DNA of 64,000 nucleotides from Trichobilharzia regenti (lineage: Eukaryota; Platyhelminthes; Trematoda; Strigeidida; Schistosomatidae), in NCBI GenBank assembly GCA_944472135.2, contig OX235265.1, positions 44,489,459 to 44,553,458 of the forward strand. The letters run 5' to 3'. Under the pieces are notes generated by a model. It made no database searches, was not told where the DNA came from, and saw nothing but the letters and a program-made list of their open reading frames with translations. Below, piece after piece: positions 21,329-33,049 of this stretch (the first letter of the stretch is position 1; each line of letters starts with the position of its first letter). The position numbers were made by a program, and so were the translations under genes.

Positions 21329-21692
21329 GTCAAAGCCATTTAAAGTCTAAAGACTGCTGTCAAATTTCCAGGTCTAACTACACTGGACTTCACACCGTCC
21401 TTAGAAGACTTCCAGCAACTAAGTGCAATAACCAACGCAAAAAACCAGAACACAAATTGGTGACTCAAGAACACCAATATGGAACCATACATAAGGTTAT
21501 TGTACACAAAGTCTATGAATAAATGTCATAACAATTAATCGCAATAATACTTCTGATAGTATTTCTCAGTTTTCTAACGAACAGCGAATGATGAAATGAC
21601 GACTGCATTATCGGTGGCTCCCGCCAAAATATGGAGTTGGGTTTGTGCAAACAACCATGAATTGATCGTTCATTCTTCAATTACATTGAAAA
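21329..21692 (-). repeat. Second diverged BEL-family LTR
   Basis: Minus strand, related to the preceding solo LTR (GAACGATCAATTCATGG, AGAAGTATTATTGCG, TTGTGTTCTGG). Its ends are eroded (TTTTCAATG instead of TGTCAATG) and no target duplication was found. Confidence 0.7.
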
Positions 21693-22600
21693 CTGCATTT
21701 CGAGACAGCCATATGTAGTATGCGCCTCCAGAGACAGCAGAGAAACTTGTGTTTCGGTGCATGATGGGCAGTTACTGTGATACCTCAGAGGTTTTCCTGA
21801 CAATGCATCTGCGAATCCACGGTTTTTCCAGGTTCACGCTTGCATCCGAAGTTATAATCTCGCAGGTGTTCTCACCATCTAGCATTCTAAATCTCAGCTT
21901 CCTTGAAGTTATGTAGCCAGCTGAGGGCTTTGTGATCAGTCCGTACTACGAAATGTCTACCGAGAAGATATGCTTACAGTGTCTGACGAAACTGACCATT
22001 GCTTGCATTTCTTTCCGTGCGGGGCAGTAATTATTTTCACTGCTGCTTAGTGCCGACTTGCATAGGCTACCACCTTCGCTCCTCCACCTGCATCTTTTGG
22101 GACAGAATAGTCCCGATGCATGTGTCTCTAGCGTCTGTATCTAGGATGAATGGATCTGTCTGGTCAAAATCGTTGGAATATTCTACGATAGGAGGGTCAC
22201 ATAAACAGTTTTTAGGTCTTTGAAAGGATTCAGTGGCTGATGCTGTCCAACCGTATTCCTTCTACTTAGCAATGTCGAATAGACGAGCTGCAAGTAGAGA
22301 AAAGTTAATTACAAATTCTATAATGCGAGGCTCACCCTAGAAATCTCAGTAACTCTGGGTCTGAGTTCGGTAGCACTCAGTCTTTAACTTCCTTAACTTT
22401 TGCTGGATCACATTTAATGCCTTGGGCTGAAACAATGTGACCTAAGAAACACACTTCCTTCCTGAAAGATTTGTATTTTGATAGGTTTAGTTTTAATCCA
22501 ACCGTTTGCATTCGTTCTAGTACTTTGGAAATATCACTTAAGTGTTCGGTCATTGTCTTCCTACGTGTGGTGATAACACCAAACACTTACCTGGTATACG

Positions 22601-23885
22601 ATCACTCAAGACCGTCAGTGGTGACTCCATGATTCGTCGTGATCACAATCTGCTATTGCTATGACAGCTCGAACAGAAGCAACTCTCTTAAAAGCCCATC
22701 AGCTTATTTCCGTTGACCGATGTATTCACACATTCGTGGAATCATGTTTAATATGATTATATATATGTATATATGCATATAATAATATATTCTCACTTTA
22801 TTTACACGAGGGACGCCAGGTTACAGGTATCATCAATGTGATAATTAAGTGAGCTATTCAGAGAAGTATAAAAATGCCTCGTAAAACGTTAGTTAGTTTA
22901 CCGGCAGGAGTGTTTTCCGCAATGTAATCTTCAAAAGGTTCACCACAGCAGTTATTATCCATTTAAACATGCACAGAAGCAATAATGAATTAGCAACTGG
23001 TTCTGATTCATTTCGCTAAGGAAGCAGAATGACTCTGAACCAATCCATACAAAATGTTGAATAAAGAATGAAAGAATGGAATATTACCATTGAGTGTGTG
23101 AGTGGACTCGAAATGCGTATGTCAGCATATTTTCCCTACTTCTTAGGTATCCAGGTTTATCGGAGCTGTATCGGTAGCGACTTGGATTTTTCAGCATGGT
23201 CAATCCAAACATCCCCTAACTCAACTTGTGCAAGAGTTCATCAAGCTGCTGTAGATCCGAGAGGTCGTTTTGCTCTAAGGCTGCCGCTGTAAGTGTCCAG
23301 TAGCCAATGCTCATCGTTAGGTAAATGTGCGTGAGTTAACGTTGTTTTTTAAATTCCCACGGCAGAACTCCTATAGTGACTAGGAACTGAGAAGATCGAT
23401 CAGTTACCCCATGTTCATGTAAGTCAACTTCAGAGTATAATATCCATGTTTTTGCATTATCTGGATAAAATGTCACGATTTTAATGTGAATACTAGTCAG
23501 TCGAACGTGTATAAGTTCGGATGTTTGGTTCAACATTGTAAAAATGGTTTATGTAAAAACATAATAAGGATAAAAAGTGAACAAATTCCAAGTGGGACAA
23601 ACTCACCAAAAGAGAATAATGTTTGTTTGCGGCAGTTTAGAAGGTGAAGTTCCTTAGTGAGCTCTTCATTTTAGGATAGGAAGGATATCAACGGTTACGC
23701 AAGATACACTACATGAAAATGTAAGCATTTATCTTCCTATCCTCATTAGTTCTACTGGGAGCAGAAACTGATCGAAATTCGAGATGTATTTAGGAATCAG
23801 AAATTCACAGTAGTAATAGCTGTTTAACTAGATAGGGTGCGTAAACAAACCACATATCCTAGTTTCTAGTGTAACACATTTGATA
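22601..23885. other. No recognised gene; AT microsatellite
   Basis: Contains an alternating TA tract around 22755-22795. Otherwise only short frames without known motifs are seen. Confidence 0.4.
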
Positions 23886-26640
23886 AGTTGTATTATTATT
23901 ATTTCCTTTAATTCCTAGAGGAACATAGGGCTTCGGCAACACGTTTCCATTGCGATCGGTTCTCTGCTAAAGTTTTCACCTGGCTCCAAGTCTGCTCACA
24001 TGCTTCTTCTTCACATGATCTCCTCCAAGTCACTCTTGGACGACCAACTCGCCGCTTCCCTTTCGGGTTCCACTCGAGCAATGACTTGTCTAGTGATGTC
24101 CCTTGATGGTTTGTTTTCTCAGAGTGTGGTCAATCCACCTCCGTATCTTCCTGCTTATTTGTTTCACAATCGGTTCCTGGCTGGTTCGCCCATTGCCAGA
24201 GATCCCTGCTGCAGATCTTTTCTGGCCGGACATCTGATATTGAGTACTGAGAGAAGACTGCTGTTGATGAAGGTCTGTAGTTTGTTTCAGGTGCTCTTTA
24301 TGACACGCCAAGTCTCTGGTCCGTATTGTAAGTAACACTGACTTCACATTGGAGTTAAAATTCCGGATCTTATTTTTCACGCTGAGTGCTGTTGACCTCC
24401 ACAAGACTCGAGAGTAATGAAAGCTTGTCTTGCTTTTCCTATTCTTGCTTTGATATCCTCGTTAGTTCCACATGCAGTTGAAGCGATGCTTCCTAGGTAG
24501 GTAGTTAAGTAGGTGAAGGAGGTTGTTTCTTTCAGATTACTCTCATTTATGCTGATTTTTGTCTGTTGTTGTTGCTGTTGGTGTTACCCATTATTATTCA
24601 TCATCTCTGTTTTCTCTATGTTCACCTAAAGGCTCAACATCTCTGGATGCTTCTTCTGCCAACTTGTTGCTTTTACTTGCATATCTTCCAGTTTGTGGGA
24701 AATCAGGCAAATATCATTGGCAATGTCCATGTCCCTCAAATGTTTTATGTGGGTTCATTTCATGACTCCCCACTTCACACCACTGTCTGTCGCATTATCT
24801 AGAATACTGACCACAATCAGGAAAATCATTGGATATAGTAGGCAGCCAGCTTATCTAACACCAGTCTTTACTTCGAAGGATTCCGCAAGTTTCCCGTTGT
24901 GGATTACTTAGCATGCGGCGTTGTCGTACAAATATTGGACGAGATACATGATTGTTGGCGGTACCCCGTGGTAGCGAATTAGTTGCCAAATCACCTGTCG
25001 ACTGACGCTGTCGAAGGCTTTTTCAAAGTCAATAAAGATGAGGTAGGGAGGTGACTGACATTCCCAGCTCTGTTCAATGATGATCCGTAGTGTGACAATT
25101 TGATCAATATATGACTTGTTTCTGCTGAATTCAGCCTGTTTCAGTCGAAGGTTTTCATCCAGTGCTTGTTTTATTCTCTCCAGGATGATGCAGCTTAGGA
25201 CTTTGCTTAGGATGGACAGGAGCATAATGCCATGCCACTTCTTGCGTTGACTTAAGTCTCCTTTCTTTGGTAGTTTGAATAAGTATCCTTTCTTCCAATC
25301 CTCGGGTACTTTGCCCTCTTTCCATATCTCCTATGGTAGTGGTGTTATCAAGTCCGCCAATGTCTCTGGGTCCATTTTCAATGCTTCTGCTTCACTTGCC
25401 ACGGCTTCATAATGTCTTCTTTTGTCTTACCTGGCACTCTTCTTCACTCTTTTGTTCAGCGTATTGTAGCTTGCATTCAACTCCTGTTTTTGTTGCTCGT
25501 CAGTGCACTGAATAATCTTTTGTTTCACTATCCTTCTCTCCTCTGTTAGTTTCCAAGTGTCCGCATTGAGCCACTGTTTGTCCTGCCCCTTCTTTCTGCC
25601 TAGAACTTCCATGCAGGTTTGGCTCCACACTGCTTTCAGTTTGTTCTAGTGCTTTTAGACGCCGACCTCTTCGTTAGTGTTGATTTGTCTCCATTTTTTC
25701 CTTATGTTTGCACTGAAGACGTCCTTTGTATCCTGGCCTTTTAGGTTTGAGCATTGAACTTGGCTTGTGGTCTGTCTGCAGCTCCTGATTCCCTGAAAGC
25801 TTTTAACTTGATTTGAATTGTCCCTTGTACGAGATAGTGGTCTGAGCCAACGTCTGCTCCTCTTCTTACTTTTGTGTCCAGTAGGCTGCGCCTCCACTTT
25901 CTTGAGATTGAAATGAAGTCAATTTGGTTTTTGGTTTGTCCATCTGGTCACATCATGTAGCCTTGTGGATACCTTTGTGTTTGTATACGCTGCCCCCAAT
26001 CACTAGTTCGTTGAAGGCGCGGAAGTCGGCGAAGAGTTCTCCATTTTCATTCATTTCTCCGAGAGCTTCTCTACCCATGATGAGTTCCCTTCCTGTGTTG
26101 TCTGGTCCCAGTTTGGCGTTCATGTCTCCCATTAGTATTTTAATGTCACCAGCTGGCGTATTGTCCATTGCTGCTTGTAGTTGTCTGTAGAATTCTTCTT
26201 TCTTTTCGAGGTCTGCGTTGTTTGTGGATGCATAGTATTGTATAACTGATACTTTCCTTCCTTTGGAGTTGAATCTGGCGGTCATTATCCTGGACGAGAT
26301 CGCCTCCCATTGCATCAAGGCTTTCGTTGCCGCTGGTGACATCATGATGGCCACGCCCTTGGTGAGTGTGTGGTTGTCATCTGGGTGACCTGAGTAGATC
26401 ATTGACTCTCCCGTTGACAATTTGGTGAGTCAATTCCCATTCCATCTGCCTTCACATATTCCAGTACTTGAATTCCATACCTTTTCATCTCGTTTGCAAT
26501 CTGGGGAGCTTTGCCAATCTCGAACATGGTGCGGATGTTCAATGTCTCTAAAAAGACTTTTTCTTTTGGCGCGAGGAGATTATTCTTGCTGAAGTTTCTG
26601 TAGCAAGTAGTGGCCAGAACTCTTTGTCACACTAAGAACT
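23886..26640 (-). pseudogene. RTE-clade (SR2-like) LINE, nearly full length but frameshifted
   Basis: Minus-strand non-LTR element. Near 26520-26600 it opens with TLNIRTMFEIGKAPQIANEM, the start of an RTE endonuclease. The endonuclease continues at 25953-26420 with SGHPDDNHTLTKGVAIM, the catalytic ILMGDMNAKLG, and NGELFADFRAFNELVIGG. The linker is at 25427-25897. RT is at 24908-25225 with LKQAEFSRNKSYIDQI and IFIDFEKAFDSV. The YADD box reads IAND near 24710-24730, so a catalytic Asp is lost. The C-terminal region is at 24090-24404. The 3' end is a short AAT repeat (about 23890-23905), the tail style of RTE elements. Several frameshifts separate these parts. The family name is inferred from known schistosome RTE elements. 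Confidence 0.85.
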
Positions 26641-27339
26641 AATACTTCTTAGGAAACTGATAAGCTTATTGGAGTCGAAAATAAGTTAACTAAAAGCCTT
26701 TCACTACACGTACCATGTCCGCTTTCCAGAAAAAGTGTTTTGCTGAAAACTGTTAATCATTTCCGGAGAACATTAAAAAGGATAGCAATATATGTTTGTT
26801 TTACCACCGGTCTCTCTGTGACCTGAAATAATTCTTATCGTTTGTGAGCCTTCTTGAATAAATGATCTATTGATTATGCTTCAGTTATAATGTGGCATAA
26901 ATCCGCCACATGTGCAATCCTTTGATTGAAAAAATTAGCAGGTTAATAAGTTGCGTTCGTGGACACACCAGTGTTTGTATTCTTGTAGGTATTTGTGAAT
27001 AATGTAAATATGTGGAGTAACATTTCCCCTGATTCAGGTTTATTTGAATTTCCCATTGAGTGATTTATATTGAACTAAACTTCCCAATCTCTGTCGACGC
27101 ATCAGCTCCTAGTACAGAGACTTCGTGACCGAGTGACCTAGTGGATAATGATTTGGTGTTTGAAAAGATAGATGATGGGTTAAACTCTCAGCAGAAAAAT
27201 ACAACCGCCCACTAAGAAAGCAGAAACACTTAGCTGCTGAGCCCCATATCAGACGAGATGCACATCCTGAATTTCCGTAGCAACTACCACCACAGTATCA
27301 TACCCTTTAATTTACCAGTGAAAAAATGATTAGGAACAC
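26641..27339. other. No recognised feature
   Basis: AT-rich DNA between the RTE element and the first gypsy-type solo LTR; nothing recognised. Confidence 0.4.
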
Positions 27340-27343
27340 CTGT

Positions 27344-27687
27344 TGTGATGAGAGCTGTCTGATAGCCGAAATTGGTAGACAGCAATTTACATCAATGTTT
27401 ACCTCCCAAATCTTGGTCATGAGAAAAAGACAAGAACAAAGACTAACTCAATAACCAATCACCGGAGACTTTGCGTGGGCGGATATGATCCGCAGATATA
27501 TGGTCTCATCTTCAAAGAACTGGCCATAAAGAGGTTACAGAATAACTTTCAGTGGTAAAACAACCAATCAGAAGACGCTGTTTCTCCGCTAGTAATAACG
27601 AATAATGATGTACATAAAAATAGATAAATATCTGTTGATTTTCTGAATAAACGATCTGTTGCCTGGCCCTTGTCTTCTGTCGTTACA
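27344..27687 (+). repeat. Gypsy-type solo LTR (340-bp family), copy 1
   Basis: Starts TGTGATGAGAGCTG, ends GTCGTTACA, with AATAAACGATCTGTTGCC near the 3' end as polyadenylation signal. Flanks CTGT (left) and GTGT (right) may be a 4-bp duplication with one change. The length fits the schistosome Boudicca-type LTR, but the family is inferred. Confidence 0.75.
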
Positions 27688-27691
27688 GTGT

Positions 27692-28839
27692 TAGTATAAT
27701 TTCCAATAGTTTGTCTTCTCATTCTTCTTATCTCACCAGATTTTTCCCCTTTTTGATTTAAAATTGGTTAATATTTCTATTTAGCTGTACTACTATTGTT
27801 GTTGACCATCATTTCGGTGTGCAGGAGTATGAAAAAGACCTAATTAGCTGTTTTCTTTTACTTACAGAAATTTACTCAAGCATTCAAAAATGCTGAATGA
27901 CCATATCAGTTGGATATTCTAAGGCTGACACTTCTGTAAAACACCGGTTAAGTCCTTGATATTGTGGCGGTAAATAATTCCCCAAAATTATTGACCATAA
28001 GAATAGATTATGTCTAAGAGAAGAATTACATCGTGATCACAGGAATCATCATTGAACATTAAATGCTGACCCTTAGAGTTTAAGTCGACTTGTTTAGCTG
28101 AAGGCTTCCCGTCAAGTATCCCCGCTATTTGGTACTCCATCGTGTCACTTTCATGCACGATAACTAGCTAGCTTAGCTTCCGCTTCAATCCGCGATTTGG
28201 TTCCGAAATATATCTCGTAATTTGGGCAATCAATTGTGGTTTTTTGCTTTGCCTTTGGTACACGAGAAACAAATAAGATAGAAGTTGTTGGTATAAGATC
28301 TTGCGTTAATAATAATAATATACTCAGTACTGTTCGCGAACGTCTATACCGTCAACCTCTACAATATACTACATTACAGCAGCTTTACTGAAAGCAATAT
28401 GCCCAATTACCCACCTAATCAATAGACTACCTAACGTACAAGTACTGATAATTAAAGCCAAATCAACAGAACTTAGTTATTTAGAGATATGTTCCGATAA
28501 ACAGTATATATAGACAGAACAAAAATTGCATGAAAATAATTACATACTGAAGATATCACATGATATGACCGAAGAAAATATGAGATATAACTAAAGCCAA
28601 CGATTTAATCAAGTAGAGTATAGAACAAAGTTCAAACATTGTATGATAGTTACAGTTTTAGAATAGTCAGTCATGCAAGTAGAATTTCATATTCAAAAAT
28701 CTTGTTTAACAGGTTGAATGCATTTATATATATTCCGAATATAGGATCAGGTTTCAACAAAAGCGTTTGTTTTACATAAAAGAGTACAGTATTTACAAAG
28801 TCCAATATGAGAAAAACATTAATTTTAGTGGAGTGAATA
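27692..28839. other. No recognised gene
   Basis: Between two LTR copies. An AAT tract lies near 28308-28322. No coding similarity was seen. Confidence 0.4.
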
Positions 28840-29172
28840 TGTAACGACAGGACACAAGGGCCAGACAGCAAGTCGTTTATTGAGGAAATCAAGAGATATT
28901 TGCAGATTTCTATGTACGTTATTATTCGTTATTGTCAGCAGAGAAGCGACGTCTTCTGATTGATTGTTTCCTAGCCGAAGGTTATGCTATCATCCCTTTG
29001 TGAATGTTTCTTAGATGGTCGGGCCATATATCTGTGAATCGTATTTGCACAAGCTAAGTCTTCTGTGATTGGTCGGTAAGCTTAATTATAGTTTTTTCTC
29101 ATGCCCCCTATTCGGGACGTAAACAATGACGTAAATTGTTGTCTACAATCTTAGAAAACAGAGGAGTTGAGC
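28840..29172 (-). repeat. Gypsy-type LTR (340-bp family), copy 2, diverged
   Basis: Minus strand: TGTAACGACAGGACACAAGGG... at the left end corresponds to the 3' end of copies 1 and 3. The right end is eroded. It abuts a TA microsatellite and the PLE remnant at 29194. Confidence 0.65.
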
Positions 29173-29193
29173 GAAGAAATATATATATATATA

Positions 29194-30090
29194 TTAAAAT
29201 ACCAAGTGAGACAATTACGAGGAAATTAAGAAAATCAGTTCAAAGAACTCCTAATGCTGGCGAAGTACACGTCTTATTCTCTACACGACCGATGGTGCTA
29301 CCTCGACTGTAAGATGAAGTACCTAGACTAGCCACTTCAGACTGTATCTATCAATTCAACTGCGCTTGTGGAGCCAGTTATATTGGCCGTTGCTGTAGGA
29401 ACTTGATTTCTCGTGCTCACTCGAGAACATCTCCATGTATGGCTAAGTAAATGTGTAGTGAAAACCATTAATAGTTCGATATTGGACCATCTGGTGCAAA
29501 CCGGCCGGCCACAAATCCAGCCAGTGTGGAAGAATCTTTCTCTATAATCTACCGGGTGCCTAATAAACTGCAAAAATCATCGAAGCACCGCATGCTGCAA
29601 ACACCAGAGGCTATTGCAATTCTCCTCAAACAATCAGTACTCTGTGTTCAAAAGAAGCAAGTCCAGCCACTACTACTGCCCTGGCCAGCCTTCAGTAGAG
29701 ACTATAAATTCATGAATTTGTAATATTATCTTTCCTAATTTTTCTGACATTCAGTTTATTGTTATGTTGATGCTATTGAGCTGTAATCTATCAATATTAT
29801 TGATTTGATGTTATTTAAACGTTATTGTTGTTCATAACACTATAATGAATGTAGAGTCTGTAGATGATGACGAGTCTGATAATGAAGTTATCGAAAAGAG
29901 TACTCTTAGTTAAAAGTTAAAAGAATGGATACTGTCCATTCTTTTAAAATGGCTTTGTTGTTAATTTGAACATGTTAGGTTGGTAAAGTTGATGAAAGAC
30001 ATTACCTGGTGATCAGTTTAAAAAGCAGAACATTCGCATTTTCATGGTAATTGGAATCTGACTATTCTTCTAAACTTTATCAAGTTTTTC
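29194..30090 (+). pseudogene. Penelope-like element fragment (GIY-YIG endonuclease and 3' tail), family B
   Basis: The sequence encodes CIYQFNCACGASYIGRCCRNLISR, the CxC...YIG core of the GIY-YIG endonuclease that follows RT in PLEs. Then come SSILDHLVQTG, YRVPNKLQKSS and TPEAIAILLKQSVLCVQKK. Frames shift near 29430-29570. From 29720 the non-coding tail matches 58100-58370. The RT part is missing. PLEs are retroelements moved by a telomerase-related RT together with this nuclease. Confidence 0.8.
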
Positions 30091-30094
30091 GCAC

Positions 30095-30434
30095 TGTGGT
30101 GAGAGCTGGCTGCTAGCCAAATCGGTAGACAGTAATTGACGTCAATCTTTACGCCCCCCAATATTGGTCGTGAGAAAAATAAGAACAAAGACTGATTCAA
30201 CAACCAATCACAGGTGACTTTGCGTAGGCGGATACAGTTAGCATATAGATTATCTGACATTCAAGAAACAGCCGCGAAGAGATGCAAGGTTAACTTTCAG
30301 TGAGAAACAACCAATCAGAAGACTGTGTTTTTCTGCTAACAATAATCTATAATAATGTACATGAAAATATAAAAATACGTGTTGATTTCCTTAATAAACG
30401 ATCTGTTGCCTGGCCTCTGTCTTCTGTTGTTACA
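30095..30434 (+). repeat. Gypsy-type solo LTR (340-bp family), copy 3, target duplication GCAC
   Basis: 340 bp, TGTGGTGAGAGCTGG to TTGTTACA, with AATAAACGATCTGTTGCC. GCAC lies at 30091-30094 and 30435-30438, a 4-bp duplication as in many gypsy elements. It sits in the tail of the PLE fragment. Confidence 0.85.
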
Positions 30435-30721
30435 GCACTACTACTAATGCTATGTGAACACTGGAGTGCATTTCTATCCCAACAATTCAATAATCACATC
30501 TATTCATTGTCCTAGGGAGTGGATATGGTGGACAGCAGTTTAGAAATAGCCTCCTCAAGGGGCAAGATGCTTCACACAATAGACAGAAGCAACATAAGTA
30601 TAGTACGCGTATTTCTTTTTCGGTTTTCTGTCAAATGTCGTTTCCTTCCTATTCGAATAGTATAGTTGCATAGAGCTACGGTACAGTAAATATAAACAAT
30701 GTTGTGTCCTAGGTTTCAAAC

Positions 30722-31264
30722 TGATGAGTATCCATATATATGTATCTGTGTCCATGGTGATCTCTCTTTTTGTTTGCTCGCTTAGTCTGTGACCATTTCA
30801 CTTTGATGAACCTGTCTCCTTTAACAATGTATATTCCCCTTATATTATATATAATATGAGTGTTTGTTGACAGTCTGTTGCTTGGTGACATATATCCATA
30901 TTATATGTGTGGTTGTTGACATGTCTGCTATATTTTGCTATGTATATATGGATCGACACTCCATTGTAATTAGCCATTCATGTTAAGACTGTCTATTGCT
31001 TTGTTCAAACACTTGTCTGGACATTCATATATATTTCGCTCTCACAATATTGTGTGACTACTTTGGTGTGATACCACTTTTGCTTCTCCTTGTGTTTGGA
31101 AAATAGAAGTATCATCGAAAACCTAGTGGTCTTCTGATTTCCGCCTTCTTGCGTCAGGACTATTAAATTCTCGACCAGTACGTAACAATAATTCAGCGAC
31201 GAGTACATAACAGTTTGGCGACGGGGAAAACTACTATTAACCACTCAGCAGCAGCAACATAACA
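30722..31264. repeat. Solo LTR of an unassigned family, target duplication CAAAC
   Basis: 543 bp with TG...CA ends, flanked by CAAAC at 30717-30721 and 31265-31269. It is an inverted copy of 36705-37277. Internally it has a TGGCGACGGGG motif (31216-31226) that could be mistaken for a primer-binding site. The flanking duplication shows that the repeat continues past it. Short frames inside (for example 31005-31244) recur in the other copy and are part of the LTR. Confidence 0.85.
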
Positions 31265-31269
31265 CAAAC

Positions 31270-31998
31270 CATCACAACAGTGGTGGAGGTTCGACTAATT
31301 TCTAACATTTGGAGTAAATTATTCTAGCCTTAACCTCACAGATATACTTTAATAATATTTAATGTTATTTATATTGAAAAAACAAACAGACAGACAGCTC
31401 TTGATTAAATGATAAATCATGATTATTTTTTGTTAGACCTTCAGATATCGTGTAACTTCCATGTAACCTACATATCGTGTGTTACCACCTACGCTGTCTA
31501 AAATGACCTATCTTGTACATAAAAATAATCTGACGACAAGAGTCAAAAAGTCCAAACAAACACATCCATAAGTAGTTTATATGTTGTACTTAATGTGACG
31601 CATCTTTAGTCAGACATAAACAGAGATGAATGCATTTGTGATGTTTCAAGAACTTTGAAAAATGACTGAAATAAATACAATGGTAGATATTTAACTGAAT
31701 AAAGTGCATAAGAGACTCCATTTTGAATGGATTTCTCAAGAAGCCTGTGCTTTAGACCTATTGGAAAACACCCCAGTAAATTTCAGCTGTGAGTAAAACG
31801 TTATATACGAGAAAAGGACTCATGAATGTTCTCATTTAGTGCATATAAGGAACAATGCCGGAGATATCGATCCCCGTGAAAAAATTACAACATAGCATGA
31901 CTGTTTCAAATAAATTAAATGATGGATCAAAGTTTCAATAAACAAAAGTAATTTCACTTATTCACATTACTTATCACTACGCTTTTTTTCTACTTATA
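31270..31998 (+). other. Putative intron upstream of the 32-kb exon
   Basis: No repeat recognised. It ends in a pyrimidine tract and TTATAG at 31994-31999, a plausible 3' splice site. Confidence 0.45.
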
Positions 31999-31999
31999 G

Positions 32000-32514
32000 T
32001 ATATACTATAGGAGAGCATTCAGCAAATGAAATTGATCAGTCTGAAATCAATTTGTTAGGATCACCAAAATTGGATGATAATTTATATACACTGTGGCAA
32101 GAATTGGTCGAATCAGCTGGGCAAAAATCAATTTCAGTAGACAGTAAATTAGATGAACAAGACTATGTTCAATGTGTTGGAGCTTATATCTCTGGCATAG
32201 GGCATCGGGATATTATCCCACTACGGAAACGTTCTAGTGGTCTCGAATTATTACGGAACACTGGGATTAGTCGAACATACTTTGGGAATGATTTACTTAA
32301 ACATTTAACAGTTAATAATTCGAATGAAGAGTCTAATGAGAACAACGTATGTCGTACAAATGAATTTCCAGATACATGGGCTGACAGTAATTGTGAGAAT
32401 GCATTCATTGGCTCCGGAATTTTGGATGTGTTATCAAAATTAGTCTTGCCTTTATCACGTAAAACAGATGGTTACTCAAGTCAAAATTTATTAAAAACTG
32501 TCAAATGTACATAA
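32000..32514 (+). CDS. Terminal exon of an unrecognised host protein, about 171 codons
   Basis: A clean open frame with AT-rich codon use, ending at TAA 32512-32514. It is unlike the decayed repeats around it. It is preceded by CTTTTTTTCTACTTATAG (acceptor at 31998-31999); a second AG at 32010-32011 is also possible. Both keep the same frame, which reads TIGEHSANEIDQSEINLLGS at the start. The rest includes LDDNLYTLWQELVESAG, DYVQCVGAYISGIGHRDIIP, GISRTYFGNDLLKHL and GILDVLSKLVLPLSRKTDGY. No transmembrane segment, zinc site or catalytic motif was seen. I do not recognise the family. Earlier exons should lie to the left but could not be identified. The confidence is for a real host exon, not for any function. 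Confidence 0.6.
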
Positions 32515-32569
32515 CCTACACTTATAGATGTATATATTTCTTCATATATATATATATATATATATATAT

Positions 32570-32770
32570 GCGTCGTTAGCACAGTGGTTAGGTCTCTCAC
32601 CGACCATGCACATGGTCCTGAGGTTCGATCCCCTGCCGACGCACACCTGATATCTATGGTCGGCCTGCATAATTTTGGCTACCGATATTCATGCTGAAAA
32701 TTCCATGCTTGTACCAAAAATACAGCGTGGAATCAAGCTGTAAATCAAAAATAAATAAATAAATAATAAT
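32570..32770 (+). mobile_element. tRNA-headed SINE, third family (family C)
   Basis: Head GCGTCGTTAGCACAGTGG with box A, and box B GAGGTTCGATCCCC at about 32619-32632. The body is unrelated to family B, and the tail is AAAT repeats at 32744-32765. It begins directly after a TA microsatellite (32540-32570). Confidence 0.75.
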
Positions 32771-33045
32771 ACTGGTCATTATGAGCAGCTGGAAACCGAC
32801 TAGACCAACTGATAGGGCTTAACAGCTAGATTGAAATGATATAAACTCTAGGAGCCCGTTTTGATTAACAGCAGTACTTCACAACTCAATCGGCAGAGGA
32901 TAAAGTTATTGATGGGGGAGGAGATGTTGGTTAGAATGCTGCCGCAGTTCACTTTTTCATTTGATATTTAATCATCAGCCATTCTAACAGTATTCAGTGG
33001 GATTTATTAAAAACACAACTTCAATATGATCAGCTGATAGACACG
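32771..33045. other. No recognised feature
   Basis: Short spacer between a SINE and a PLE fragment. Nothing identified. Confidence 0.35.
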
Positions 33046-33049
33046 ATTA

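Larger units (their letters stand above)
20101..22600 (-). pseudogene. Decayed Ty3/gypsy pol (RT, RNase H, integrase) interrupted by two BEL-type LTRs
   Basis: Minus-strand remnants in the expected order. RT at 22377-22586 has LKLNLSKYKSFRKEVCFLGHIVS. The RT-RNase H region near 22110-22170 has DPFILDTDARDTCIGTILS. RNase H TDHKALSWLHNFKE is near 21900-21950. Integrase VQTNLVGPLPVTCRNNNYI is at 20593-20660, and the core GSFIDHWVSRWGAPLRLHLD is near 20450-20530. Multiple stops and frameshifts are present, so it is dead. Insertions at 20722-21086 and 21329-21692 split the integrase region. It is a different gypsy lineage from the element at 14-18 kb, judging from its motifs. Confidence 0.75.

Noticed and set aside
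21160..21522. 120-codon plus-strand frame across the decayed gypsy and an LTR
   Set aside because: It runs antisense through the second BEL-family LTR and integrase debris, so it cannot be a gene.
24000..24911. Plus-strand frames of 68-111 codons
   Set aside because: Antisense to the RTE reverse transcriptase on the minus strand.
31216..31226. TGGCGACGGGG read as a primer-binding site after a shorter LTR
   Set aside because: The target duplications place the true ends at 30722 and 31264, and the inverted copy at 36705 has the same extent. The motif lies inside the repeat.
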